A stretch of 64,000 nt of DNA, taken from assembly GCA_013368315.1 (NCBI GenBank), contig JAACJM010000099.1, positions 1 to 64,000 of the forward strand, written 5' to 3'. This stretch comes from Tetrapyrgos nigripes (Eukaryota; Basidiomycota; Agaricomycetes; Agaricales; Campanellaceae). Below, one piece after another: positions 11,896 through 23,108 of this stretch. The translations under genes were made by a program, and so were the position numbers. Under the pieces are notes generated by a model, which saw only the letters and a list, made by a program, of their open reading frames with translations, ran no database searches and was not told where the DNA came from. How positions within the stretch are numbered: position 1 is the stretch's first letter; each line of letters begins with the position of its first letter.

Positions 11896-12807
11896 CTACC
11901 CCTGAACTATACACCTCGTCTTGAGTGGAAGGTAGTTTTTGGTTGAGTCATTCACCTTCGACCCCATGCTCGGCATCTCAACACTTTCTTGTTCTTTCCT
12001 ACTTTCACAATCCCCATCAGTTTCATCTCTTCTATGGCGATCATCATGATGGTCTCTATCTCTATCTCTGTCCCTCTCTCTGTCCCTGTCCCTATCTCTT
12101 TCCCTGTCCTGACAGTCACAGTGCTTGTCATGGTCATCTTGTTCTCTGGCACCACACTCACTGCATGTACAAGTCAAACTGTCATGGTGAATCAGTGCAT
12201 CACAAGAATCATTCCAAGATTCACGCTTGTCAGTCATATGATCAGAGCCACTGCTTGCATGACTGTTTACACTGTGATTGCATGTGTCAGGATGAGTCTG
12301 CAGTGAAGGGGAACGAGGCCAAGATGAAGAGGCAACCAAAACATTCTGACTTTGAGACTCCTTGTCAGAACGATTCATGCTTTGCTTTGTGGTCTCTCTC
12401 AGTCCCTGAGCAGACTGTGTTTGACTTGGTGGCAGCATAGTTGTGGGAATTGAGGGTTTTTTTGGGGGGATGAGAAGCTGCACTGTCTGCTAGTGGTGCA
12501 GAAGGTACATCTTTGGTAGGATAAGGTGTGACATTTCCACTGACTTTTGAGTGATTGTCTTGTACATATACCAACTCTTCCTGATGCCACTTGTACAAAT
12601 CAGACAGAATCCTGGACAAGAATCAGCCTGATCACTAGGCTTCACCATAATTTCAGGCTTCGTATTCACTACACAAAAACAATATGACTTTGACCTGTTT
12701 GCTGAAAAGTTATCATTAGTTTTTGGATTTGTTAGCATAGAACACCACTCTACTTTGTCATAATGGGCAAGGGCATGGAAACCAGGTGTTCCTTGCATGT
12801 GAATCAC
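11896..12807 (-). pseudogene. Broken ORF with Cys-rich segment and Arg-Asp repeats
   Basis: One minus-strand frame spans 12807-11896 with a single TAG at 12490-12492 (about 300 codons). The N-terminal half has spaced cysteines (CFCVV, CPGFCLIC). The C-terminal half has CTCSECG...HCDC, which could bind zinc, followed by about ten Arg-Asp/Arg-Glu dipeptides and DHHDDRHRRD. The RD tract comes from a (tctctgtccc)-type simple repeat at 12055-12115. The family is not recognised. A frame this long that is intact apart from one stop suggests a recently broken gene, but the low complexity could also keep it open by chance. Confidence 0.35.
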
Positions 12808-13325
12808 TTTGATAAACTATGCACAAAAGTCAGCATCCATTGGGGAAAGTAGACATCAAGAGATGAGGAAGATGTCCATCACCATAAGGGCTTGTTTATT
12901 GGCTGGTAGAGTTCCTGGGTAAAGATAATTGCTAGATGAAAGATACCTTTTGACTGTTTCAACCTCTCCACAGTACTGTATTTGGAGTCCTCTTGTTGGA
13001 AGATGTTTGCAAAGTAGTGATCTCTTTGTTGTCTTTGGAGTCTGGTGGTGATAGGTGATAGGTTGGTAACTGCCAAAAGCTAGCGTAGAATCTGGGCCTG
13101 GAGAGAGAAGACAAGATGTAGCACATAGATTACCTCCAATGTATTGTAGATGTGTGGAGGTAGCCAGGGACTGCTATTTGTCAAAGTAGTAGGAGAGAGG
13201 GAGACAGTAAAGACAGCTTACATCAGTTGCTGAAGTGCTCATCATGTATACCTATACTGTTGTGCAGTTGATACTGAGGACAGATGTTGATGATGAAATT
13301 CAAGTGGACACATCATTGTTGTTTT

Positions 13326-13905
13326 TCAAGATGCTCTTATAAAAGCAGCTTGATTGGCAGACATGCTCTCCATGACATTCCCCCACTGCACACACATGTT
13401 GACCAAGGCTTGGCCAACTTTTTGCCACCTCCTGCATACAAGGTCATCACAGTGGACTACCAGCAGGGTTTGTTGCAGAGGCTGAATGAAGAAGTCATAC
13501 ATCTTTACTGTTATCTGAAGAATTCTACTAACAGTTTCTCTAGACACCAAACTAAAAGGCCTCTCTATTGTTGACACCATCATCTGGACCGCCTCCAAAC
13601 AGTCCTCACCTTCAACTACATTCCCTCAACTACTACTTTGTCCTTTCACAGCTCTCCCCCCCTTCCCCAAACACCTGCCCCCACCAACACCTCATTTACC
13701 CCAACCTCCTCACCCAAATCCACTTACAACACAGCTCCCTTGCCCAACTCAAGTCTGCCTTTTCTGCAGCTGCCATGGGCATGTTTACCAACAGCTACAT
13801 CTGGTTCATCACTGACACTGCTGGAAACACAGCTGTCATACTGACATTTGGGCCAGGGACACTTTTTGTCACGAACCCTCAAGCCAGGCTAACCTCTCAA
13901 TGCTG
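13326..13905 (+). pseudogene. Mitochondrial small-subunit ribosomal protein with SOD fold (mS42/mS43-like), broken
   Basis: Two blocks match the family of mitoribosomal proteins built on an Fe/Mn superoxide dismutase fold (yeast Rsm26/Mrp1). The N-terminal block at 13360-13480 reads HDIPPLHTHVDQGLANFLPPPAY then DYQQGLLQRLNEEV. The C-terminal block at 13635-13870 reads NYYFVLSQLSPPSPNT, then AAMGMFTNSYIWFITD and FGPGTLFV. A frame change near 13600-13640 and an in-frame TGA at 13573-13575 separate them, and no GT-AG intron restores the frame well. The C-terminus and mitochondrial presequence are missing. It is a relic of a host gene; an intact copy should exist elsewhere. Confidence 0.65.
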
Positions 13906-16230
13906 AATGGGCTCATTGATGAGGCAAGAATGCCCCAGGAGGAGTCTGGAACCTAGGGGTGGCTTCAGCGAGAGGGAGTGACACTACTCACCCACTGACC
14001 CTAAGTCTATGAGACCAACGATCTGAGCTGCTGGTAGATCAATCTACATGCCTGTACAGCAACCAAGATGACAGCAAAGAACTAGACAAAGGAGAACGAC
14101 GATGGATGGTGAATGTAGAACAAAAATCCCTATAAAGGATATGAGACAACCATGACTCCTGAGAGAGTCATCCGACTAGATTCACCATGCACAAGTGTAG
14201 TGCATGTTTCCCTCAATTCACAATGCGGAACAAGCAAAGAAGAATGAGAGGAAACAACGACAAGATCAATTCTGAGGCTTGAGTACAGGAGAACACTACC
14301 TATATACGAGCAGTAAAACCACCTCCTGTATCGACTCCACAACTAACTATGGTGCTCCTATAACTAATATACTAGATGATTGCAAGTCTCAAATGGTGAA
14401 TAGAATAAACAAATATAGATGTGGAGCAATGAACAGAATGAATAATTGACATAATAAATGAAACGGAAATAGAATAGGGTGGGGGCGCACATAGGTATAA
14501 TCAAAAAACCCTCTGAAGGTTTCTGGGCTTAGGCAGTGAATAATGTAAGAGTGACAGATATGGAAATATGAAGGAGTGTATGGGTACAGCATGTGCCAAA
14601 GGTGGCTGAGGCAAGGATTTCTGACACTTTTGGTGAGTCAGATGTATATGGCGCATCCAAAAGAGTTGTTGATGGGGAGTGGGATGTTGCAGTATGATAG
14701 AGGGGATCCATATATGCAGGAGTGGACAGAGGAGTTGGCTGAGATGATTACTGGGGAGAAGATTGAATGGTATGAAGGGGAAAATGAGGATTATGAAGGC
14801 AAAAGTGAAGCAAACATGTTGCCTACACCTGCACCGACACCAAAATCACCTTCTTCTCCTGCCTCTGGCATCTCTGCATCTAACAACCCCTCGAATCATC
14901 CCCTCCACCTTCTTCACCCTCATTTCATACACACTTCAACCCCATCCTTGGCTGAGGAAAACTAGGCTCCTATCAGATCGGATTGGGTCAGATTTGGATG
15001 CCATTTGCTCAGATTGTGGTCTAAAAAAAGTCCAATCCGCATCTGATAGATGATCACTGGATGAGTGCAGCTTTGATGCACCTCCACTGTATGATGCCTG
15101 AGAGTCTTGTTCTGTGCTTTTTTTTCAAGTATTTTTGTTCAATTCTATGCTTTGAAGTAGAGTACTTATTTTAATTATGAAAATCACTGGGTACATACTA
15201 CAGAGTCTCTCAGTTGCTTTCAGTGCCTCAAGGAAGAATGTTCTCATGCTAAGTAGACTACCATTAAAATCGCAGGTCACTTTGCAGATCAAAAAATAAA
15301 ACCAAAATGAGATGTGAGTTACTATATAGTACCTTGGGAAAGCCTGAGACTGGTCAAAATTTGCCAACAATGAAGAATTTGCACGCTCCTAACCCATCCA
15401 CAGATCATCCTCAGATTGGTAGGATGCCATCCGTCAGTTGATGGAGGAAGAGAAGCACCATCCACATCTGAATCCAAAGCAGCAGTTTCTCAGATGGCGC
15501 CAGATCATCCAATCCAATAGGAGCCCTAAGGAAAACATGATCCCCACCTTGCTATTTGACAAACCCACTCCCCAAAATGCAAGTGCTTTCAACATGGATC
15601 TTGGGTTGAACAACACTGCTTTAACACCAAGATATCAAAAGACTTTATCTCAGTCTGACCATTACACTGTGACCATGTCCAAAAACCCCTCTGGTCCCAG
15701 CAGCAATAACACCCTAGGCCTCTCCTCCAGTCTCAACATTGGTGAAACCCTCTACCCCCTCTTCTGTCTCTCTGTCCACAAAACACACATGGACAAGTGC
15801 TGGTTATGGTGTATGGAGCAAGGAGGCTTGGATTAAAGAGTTTTGGAGTGTGGTTGATTGGAAGAGGGTTAGTTTGGGGTATGAGCATTGGACAGTGGAG
15901 GAGACAAGGAAGGAGGGGCATGAGCAGGTGGTGGAGAGTGGGCTTGGAGTGTTTGGGGGATGGGATGGTGTTGGGAAGGAGGTTAATTAGATTTTTTTCA
16001 AAATTACATTTAGCATACACATCTGTCTTGGTCTAATACACAACACAAGTTACGTGTAGTTGTTGAAGGTGACAGACCTGTCGTGATAGTATCATGTGTC
16101 TGCGAGGTGACATGATTGCTGTTCGTGCATTACTCTCTTGATCTTTATTTCCTAGGCCGTCCTTTACACATACATAATCCTAAAAGCAACCCTGTCTGGA
16201 CCCTGCCAGGGCCTTAATATTATTAAACAT
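13906..16230. other. Stretch with only weak coding signal
   Basis: Plus-strand frames at 14576-14965 (…WTEELAEMITGEKIEWYEG… then a Pro/Ser-rich tail) and 15438-15836 (basic, Ser/Thr-rich) are protein-like but match nothing I know and lack clear starts or introns. 14981-15050 holds short repeats of 'cagat(t/c)(t/g)gga'. No transposon motif, tRNA or LTR boundary is supported here. Confidence 0.35.
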
Positions 16231-17019
16231 CTACTTACAGGTAACTACTTGAGTTTCCAGATATGCAGCAATCTCACTATGACTGTAAGCATATGCTGCG
16301 TTGAGAGCAGATCCACATTCCCCTCCCTGAGCATTAACATCTACTCCTTTCTCCTCCACAAGATATCTGACAATCTCCAGGTGTCCAATAGCTGCTGCTG
16401 CCTGCAATGCAAACCCAAAGCGCCCTCCCTCAGCATTAACATCTGCTCCTTTCTCCACAAGATATCTGACAATCTCCAGGTGTCTATAAACTGCTGCTGT
16501 CTGCAATGCAAACCCATAGTGCCCTCCCTCAGCATTAACATCTGCTCCTTTCTCTACAAGATATCTAACAATCTCCAGGTGTCTATAAACTGCTGCTGTC
16601 TGCAATGCAAACCCATAGTGCCCTCCCTCAGCATTAACATCTGCTCCTTTCTCCACAAGATATCTGACAATCTCCAGGTGTCCCTTAGCTGCTGCTGTCT
16701 GCAATGCAAACCCAAAGTTCCTGCCCCCAGCATTAACATCTGCTCCTTTCTCCACAAGACATCTGACAATCTCCAGGTGTCCCTCAGCTGCTGCTGCCTG
16801 CAATGCAAATCCATAGTACCCTTCCTCAGCTTTAGCATCTGCTCTGTTCTCCACAAGATATCTGACAATCTCCAGGTGTCCCCCAGCTGCTGCTGGATGC
16901 AATGCAACCCCATAGTACCCTCCCTGAGCATTAACATCTGCCCCCATTGCAATCAGGGATTTTACATGATGCAAATTTCCACGAAAAGCTTCATCTATCA
17001 GACGACCCTTCAATTCCAT
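16231..17019 (-). CDS. Ankyrin-repeat protein (eight repeats), in frame with the upstream DUF6535 ORF
   Basis: 262 residues made almost wholly of 33-residue ankyrin repeats: a divergent first repeat (LIDEAFRGNLHHVKSLI), six close copies of the HLEIVRYLVEKGADVNAEGG type, and a last degenerate one. Repeats 5 and 6 are identical over most of their length (LQTAAVYRHLEIV), a recent tandem duplication visible in the DNA at 16400-16700. Ankyrin arrays act as protein-binding surfaces. The ORF is in the same phase as the DUF6535 frame, eight codons downstream, with TGA codons at 17044-17046 and 17020-17022 between them. It may therefore be the C-terminal half of one gene (see findings). Translation starting at its own ATG is the alternative. 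Confidence 0.8.
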   Translation of the reverse strand: MELKGRLIDEAFRGNLHHVKSLIAMGADVNAQGGYYGVALHPAAAGGHLEIVRYLVENRADAKAEEGYYGFALQAAAAEGHLEIVRCLVEKGADVNAGGRNFGFALQTAAAKGHLEIVRYLVEKGADVNAEGGHYGFALQTAAVYRHLEIVRYLVEKGADVNAEGGHYGFALQTAAVYRHLEIVRYLVEKGADVNAEGGRFGFALQAAAAIGHLEIVRYLVEEKGVDVNAQGGECGSALNAAYAYSHSEIAAYLETQVVTCK

Positions 17020-17043
17020 TCAAGGAAAGCCACAAAACTTTGC

Positions 17044-18361
17044 TCAAGCCTTTTCCCACTCTGTGCACAGAGATGTACAGAGTTTAGATTTATACTCTTC
17101 ATCTCCAATTCGAGGTGTGCTCAATATCCAGCTCAGAATCAATTTCAAGTCAAGGTTGTCCATGTAGCACTTCAGAGCTGGAAGAAAATATTGCAGCTTC
17201 CCATTGCCCCCTCTAATGATGTGCTCCTGAACAATTCCATGCAGAGCCTGACCTACAATGTCCTGCATTGAATCATTTGATTGCAGGGATTGTAGCCATT
17301 TGATGCAGTCAGCCAGGATAGAGTGATGACTAGTATATGGGTTATGGGGAAGGGATATGTTCCATTGATCATGTAGAATATGAGGACCATTGGGCTTCAG
17401 AAATGTGGCTTCTGCAGATTGTATGGAATTACTAGAAAGAGAGGGCCACTCTAACCACCATTGCCCCCAACAGTATCTGATCCAAAGGTATTTGCCAATT
17501 TGGAGAGGAAAGAAAATGAAATTGAGAGGGACAAAAAGTAGTGGGATTCTGTATGGACATTGAATAGTGACAATGACTGGAATGACAATACTCCCCAGAT
17601 ACACCAGGAAGGAGACAGCAGTGACAGAGATGACTATCCAGCACAGTGAGGGCCGAAGCTCTGAAACATACAATGAGAAGCTTGCCATGAATAGACCAAG
17701 GGAAGCATGAAGGATGATTGGAAGAGTTCCAATGATTTGTGGGACTTTCCAATCTGTGAGTCCAGAGTATCGAAATTGGCGTATCTTGGCATGCTCACGA
17801 GCATTACCAGTGGGTAGGGAGGAGGAATATGCTTGAAGCCATTGCTTGACAAGCCCAGAGAGGAGAGCTGTAGCCAATGACAATGACAAACTGCTGAAGA
17901 AGAGACCATTGATCCATAGATCAGTGGTGCTCACATCAGTGCTGTCCAGGTTGACAGATGCAGTTTGCACATTGTCAATAGCAGTGGTATTCCCAGCAGC
18001 ACGAAGAAGCTGGTTTTGCTCAACCAGGAGCATAGCTGTGATCTGACTGTAATTCGGTTGGAGAGATTCAACAGCAGAGATTATGAAGGATGTTACAACA
18101 GCAGAAAAGAGTGCTGCCTAGTACATGAGTCAATGGTGCATTCTCTAGAGATGCAATGGCACTCACAAACACCAGTAGAGCATTAAGTGTATCTCTGAAC
18201 CCAGTCAACATTTCCTTGTCAAATTCCTCAGCCTTGTCCAAGTAAACCTTCCAGACCCGAGCCTTTTCGCCAACCTCTTTACCAAACTTGTCTGCAGGAT
18301 ACTTTTTAGTGTAGTCATAGTTCCTGTTGTCTGAGAGAAAGTTGATTAGTCCAGCACTCAT
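17044..18361 (-). CDS. DUF6535-domain membrane protein
   Basis: Two exons. Exon 1 is 18361-18167 (65 codons, MSAGLINFLSD..., then WKVYLDKAEEFDKEML and TLNALLVF). The intron is 18166-18118 (49 bp, GTGAGT...CTAG, phase 0). Exon 2 resumes at 18117 with AALFSAVVTSFI and runs 357 codons to TGA at 17044. The pattern (an amphipathic start, TLxxLLVFAALFSAVVT, then hydrophobic segments around VNLDSTDVSTTDLWINGLFFSSLSLSLA, VSFLVYLGSIVIPVIV and others) is that of DUF6535, a family of unknown function known mainly from Agaricomycetes. Four or more membrane segments are predicted by eye. A Copia LTR lies 143 bp upstream in the same orientation and could influence transcription. The start could lie further upstream. 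Confidence 0.85.
18118..18166 (-). other. Intron of the DUF6535 gene
   Basis: 49 bp, starts GTGAGTGCC and ends ACTAG. Removing it joins ...LLVF to AALFSAVV exactly where DUF6535 proteins are continuous. Confidence 0.85.
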
Positions 18362-18503
18362 AGCCCTATCAGGAATGACTCACCACTGTATGATGATGCT
18401 GTTGAGCAGGCTATGTTCTATATACGTAGCGGCAACTGCATACTTACCTGGGGATGTAAAAGTGCTTGTTAGAGCAGTTTTGTTAGAGGTTAATAGCGAT
18501 GAG

Positions 18504-18682
18504 TGTTAAGGGAAATCCTTATTATTGTAGGGCAAACTATGAGCCCTTATATACTGTTCTAGATAGTACATGTGACTACTTATCTAAGAACTACTGATGT
18601 AAGTAAGCGTAACTAACTAGATTACTATCTAATCTATATCTAATCTAATGTTGATGGCTGCTTACTATTCGCCAATTCAACA
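18504..18682 (-). repeat. Copia-3 3' LTR
   Basis: 179 bp with terminal inverted TGTT...AACA. On the minus strand it begins TGTTGAATTGGCG directly after the purine tract agcaagggggag and ends CCCTTAACA. The matching 5' LTR has been lost; the left flank is atgag. Confidence 0.7.
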
Positions 18683-18764
18683 CTCCCCCTTGCTAAGCTG
18701 CACCAGTTAGTGCGCATAAGCATAAAGGCACTATAAGCAGCCGAGGTTCATCTTCGTTATTTGA

Positions 18765-18833
18765 GATACATTGTACCACAGTTCTATGATACATTGTACC
18801 AAGGTTCTATGATACGTTATACCAAGGCTCAAC
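18765..18833. repeat. Three tandem 23 bp repeats
   Basis: Three head-to-tail units beginning 'gatacattgtacca', with a few substitutions in the third. They lie between the Copia-3 RNase H and its 3' LTR, in the untranslated part of the element. Confidence 0.85.
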
Positions 18834-18959
18834 TAGTATAAAACTGAAGTCCTAGTTGTGATCTAAACTTCTCGAATTTTTGTCTGCCAAGGTTCTTTGT
18901 AAACATATCAGCAGGATTATCGCTTCCTTCTATGAACTTTATTGTTACGTTTTCATTTG

Positions 18960-20610
18960 CTACATGTTCACGAATAAAGTGATATTTGACAGCAATATGC
19001 TTTGAACGTCGTTCTGTAACAGGATTGGATGTGATGAATTAGATCCTTGATTGTCCCCATAGATATCGATAGCTTTCATCTCGATGTTAAGTTCTTTTAA
19101 GAGAGCTTTTATCCAGATAACTTGGCGACTACAGTCACTAAGTGCCATATATTCAGCTTCAGTAGAAATTAATGCTGTTGTAGTTTGAGCTCTGGAGGCC
19201 CAGTAGAAAGTTCCACGGGCCAACATTAGGAAGAAGCCAGTATGTGATCGATGATCGTTTGGGTCTGATGCCAGTCAGAGTCTGTGTATGCAGCGAGACC
19301 AGTTCCTAATGGATCTGATTCAGTGATCTTTTTCTTGGATCCGTCATACACTAATGCGTAGTGTTGAGTACTGAGAAGGTAACGGCAAATCCAGAGAGCT
19401 TTAGCTAGATGATCATCTGAAGGGTTTGCAGCGTGCTGTGCCATTTTGGTAACGGTGAAGGCTATGTCAGGACGAGTTCCTAACATGATGTAAAGAAGAG
19501 ACCCGATGACAGTTTGGTATTTCTGTCGAAGGACTGGGTCGACTGGGGCTTTGTTTTTTATAGGATAATATCCTGCAGGTAATGGAGTAGCAGAAGCTTT
19601 CGCGTTTTGCATACCACATCGTTCTAGTACCTTCTCAAGGTAGGCACATTGATCGAGATAGATTTTGCTGCCTTTCCTGACGATGTTCATTCTAAGAAAT
19701 TCTTTGGCATCACCAAGATCCCTGCATTCCCATTTCTTCATAAACTTCATTTTCAGTTTAAGCACTAGCTGTTTGTCTGCTCCACAGAATAACCGTTTTG
19801 ATTATATACGAAGATTCCGGCATCAGAGTTGATTCGCTTGAAACCAAGCTCTGCCATGGATTTGTCGAGACCTTTCCACCAAGCAAGACCGGCTTGCTTA
19901 AGTCCATATAGAGCGCGAAGTAGCCGAATGACTTTGCGTTCTTTTCCAGGTTCTATAAAACCTTCCAGTTGTTCCATATAGATCTCTTCTTCGAGTATGC
20001 CATAAAGGTAGGCACTACAGACATCGACACCTGAGATGTGCCAATTATTGAGGGCTGCCAATGCGAAGACTAGGCACACTGTCTCGAAGCGAACAACTGG
20101 AGAGAAGACTTGATCGAAGTCTAGACCTTCAATCTGTGAGAAACCTTTAGCGACGAGTCTCACCTTCTTACGACCATCAGTTTTGATGTCAAAGACCCAT
20201 CAGTTTTTTATGACTTTCCTATTCTCAGGACGATCTATGAGTTGGAAAGTTCTGCGCCTGCAAAGTACCTCTAGTTCTTCACAGCAAGCGATTTTCCATT
20301 CTTCTTGCTCCTTATCTGGTAAGAGCGATATTTCTCGGAGTGTCCATTCGCAGGGAGATTTATAGTCAATTGCATTATTAAGCAAGAGATTTATCATCTG
20401 TACTCCCCCTTCCTGGCATAGTTGTGCCTGATCTTCTAAAAGATCGTTTCCATCTGTATTAGATGCAGAATTCTCATTGTCTGATGTGGACAAGTGTGGC
20501 CTGAGACCTTCATCAGCGTCTCCTGAGTCACTTTGTCCTGCGGAACTAGGACCGGGATCCTGTGATTCTGCGGCTGCAGTCCGTGTGGCTGGTTTTGCTC
20601 TCGCCATGCC
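18960..20610 (-). pseudogene. Copia-3 pol: linker, reverse transcriptase and RNase H
   Basis: Three consecutive minus-strand frames. 20610-20200 is the acidic linker and RT start, ending KVIKN-TGA; the codon expected there is the Arg of KNRWVFD. 20163-19765 holds RLVAKGFSQIEGLDFDQVFSPVVRF, the SGVDVCSAYLYG box with its catalytic Asp, and LYGLKQAGLAWW. 19765-19226 has ECRDLGDAKEFLRM and the connection TRPDIAFTV. 19226-18960 is RNase H (TEAEYMALSDCSRQ). The YVDD segment is lost at the frame change near 19770. The 5' end is cut by the Gypsy-3 LTR at 20611, so gag, protease and integrase are missing. Confidence 0.85.
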
Positions 20611-21107
20611 TGTCATGAATCGCTCCCCGCCTATTCATTTTCCTTTCTATTCTTTTCCCTTTACTACTTATTTCCCACTTTAACCCCATAAACATCAACC
20701 ATTTCTCATCATCGTCTATAGTTACCATCTCTACAGATCTATGACTCACACTTTTATCTCCTCTGATTCCTATCTCCATGGACATTCTCACTGTCAATCA
20801 TTCATCTATCCATATCTAGCTCATTATTCTCTCGCCCTTGACATTTCCACATGATACCGTCTATTATTACCTACTCTTTCCCATCTGTTCATACTTTACT
20901 TATATACCTGTGATCTTTGTAACCTATTTCTTAGTTCGTTCACTTCGTCTCCGCTCCGTACCTTTACTACGCAGTGTAGAGCCTAGTCAGCCTACTTCCT
21001 CTATATCTCTTTACTTCTCTATTATCCTCGATCAATCTATCTTCTGTAACCGGTCCTCTCGTATTGTGTGACTTGGGTGGTTATTGAGTGTACCGACAAC
21101 CTTGACA
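20611..21107 (+). repeat. Gypsy-3 5' LTR
   Basis: 497 bp, TGTCATGAATCG...CAACCTTGACA. It matches 27898-28414 throughout apart from scattered substitutions and a 20 bp block present only in the 3' copy (near 28091-28110). That divergence implies an old insertion. Confidence 0.9.
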
Positions 21108-22287
21108 CTTGAACGAACTCCCATACACCCACCTCACTATTTGAGTCCTTTCTCTTCTATCTCGTTCACCTCTATTCTCAACCCCTTTTACCCTTCATCC
21201 TGTCTACCCACATCCTCGAATTCGTATCGAACCCACTATAAACCCTCGTGACTACGAACAGGTTCCATTTCCCCTTCCTCATTACCTCTTGTATGCAGAA
21301 TACTGTGTCTCTCACGGAAGAAAAATACAAGCGAACCCCTGGAGCTTTGACCGACACTTCGTTTGTACAAAACGTTGGGTGTGGAAACTTATCTCAGGTG
21401 ACGTAGTCCTCTTGACGTTCTCATACATAACAGTGAAAGAGGACTTCGATACAGGAGAAATAGTGGTTCAGATCCAAGGACCGCTATTCTTCAGAGAAAA
21501 CATTGACTACTCTCCATCATCACCCTCCCCCGAATACAGTCTAGCATCCTCCTTTGTCTTAGGGCCCAACTACCTGGCTTGAAAAGAAAAGTTGGTATAT
21601 GACTGGTCGACGAACCGCATCTGCAGACCCAAACCTTCACTGTGCCGACTGACCACACGTATTCCATCCTCATCATCTCGAGACGCCGCCTACTTCGCCG
21701 AAGACGTCAACGATCCTTGGACTCCGTGCACTGTACAACCGTGTCTAAACAGATATAACACTCAACAACTCACCGCTGAAGAAATCCCGAGCAGACTACA
21801 CGTTATAACCCAACTCCAAGAACTTGCAATCCAAAAAGCACACCCGAAACCTAAACCTGCAGTAGAATCGGAACAAGGGTCCTCTACACCTACAAACCAA
21901 CCTTCTGTACCTAACCCAGCACCAGAAGCACCTCCCAAGAACCCATCAGAACCAGATAATCCACTCCCCACCTTCTTCGCCCACCATTCCATCTGCCAAA
22001 GGACCATCCGTAGCCCCTCGCCGTCCTCCTACACCTCCTTCTCCAGATCCATCAGATCCAAATGACTCAGTCATGGCTGATACACCTCCTATCGGGTCGA
22101 ATGGAACTTCTGAATGAGGAAGAAAACCAGACCCCTTCAACAGAGAACGCAGCAAGGCAAAACGATGGCTGGCCCTATTCAATAACTATCTACGCATGAA
22201 CAAAAGCAAGTATCCAACTGAAGTCAGGTCTCGCTATTTCTGTCATTCTTTACGGGAGAAAAAGGAGGAGATTGGGCAACGCAGAGA

Positions 22288-23108
22288 TTGATAGAACGAG
22301 ATGCAGATGAGGAGGATGAGAACTTGGCGAGTACACCGGGCGAATGGAGATGGACAACTTTGAAACAGATATGTGATAGATTCAAAAAGGACTTCAAAAC
22401 TCTCGCCTCAGAAGATGTGGCGAGGACAAAGATCAAGTTTGCTAGAATGAAGGGGACAGATATCAGCAGCTACAACAGCATCTTCGATACTTACAGAGAA
22501 GAGTCCGAGTTCGGAGAAGCAGCGTTGCTGGAATTCTATCAGGATGGGTTACCACCCAAACTCCGAGAAGCAGTTGGAAGAACGTATCCAAAGTGGGATG
22601 GCTTCGAGGAGTACAAGGAAAGAGCTGTGGAGCTTCATTTAGAATGGCTGAAGGAACGAGAAAGACAAGGACGCTGGAAAACTACTTCAACATCGAAGAG
22701 TGCTCCAGGTCCGTCTCAGGGAAGAACGGTAGCAAGCGTCAATGTGCTTATGGGACCAGGTGCTAACCCATCTTTCAATCTACCACCTAAACTGACACCT
22801 GATGAAAGGGACCGACTTCAAAAAGCAGGAGCGTGCTTCGCGTGTAGACAAACTGGACACATGAGCAACGAATGCCCAACATTCCCGAGGAAGTCATTTC
22901 AGAACACTTCCCGAACCTTCCCTCTCATGCTATTCGAACAGCCGAAACCGCATCTCCACCACTGGTAACAGTAGCTCAGGCATCCTCATCCAGAAACACG
23001 ATCAAGGAAATCTCTGACATGGTTAACAGGGTTAAAGGACTAGAAGGAGAAGAAAAGGAACAAGCAACCGTCTATTTAAAAGACGTCATGTCTAAATTGG
23101 ATTTTTGA
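22288..23108 (+). pseudogene. Gypsy-3 gag with CCHC knuckle
   Basis: Capsid-type frame (EWRWTTLKQICDRFKKDF, then TDISSYNSIFDTYREESEF and LLEFYQDGLPPKLREAV), followed near 22830-22875 by the knuckle CFACRQTGHMSNEC, which fits CX2CX4HX4C. The frame changes near 22900. A Pro/Ser-rich N-terminal part may start upstream at 21289 or 21592, where two shorter frames lie. In an intact element this makes the particle shell and binds element RNA. Confidence 0.8.

Noticed and set aside
12055..12115. Real SR/RD splicing-factor domain
   Set aside because: The Arg-Asp run is a simple DNA repeat with little codon variation and no RNA-binding domain nearby.
13326..13905. Active superoxide dismutase
   Set aside because: The text matches the ribosomal SOD-fold branch, lacks the metal-binding set in readable form and is frameshifted.
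17020..17100. Intron joining DUF6535 to ankyrin
   Set aside because: Candidate GT...AG pairs around the two TGAs are either shorter than about 45 bp or shift the frame (for example a 61 bp option).
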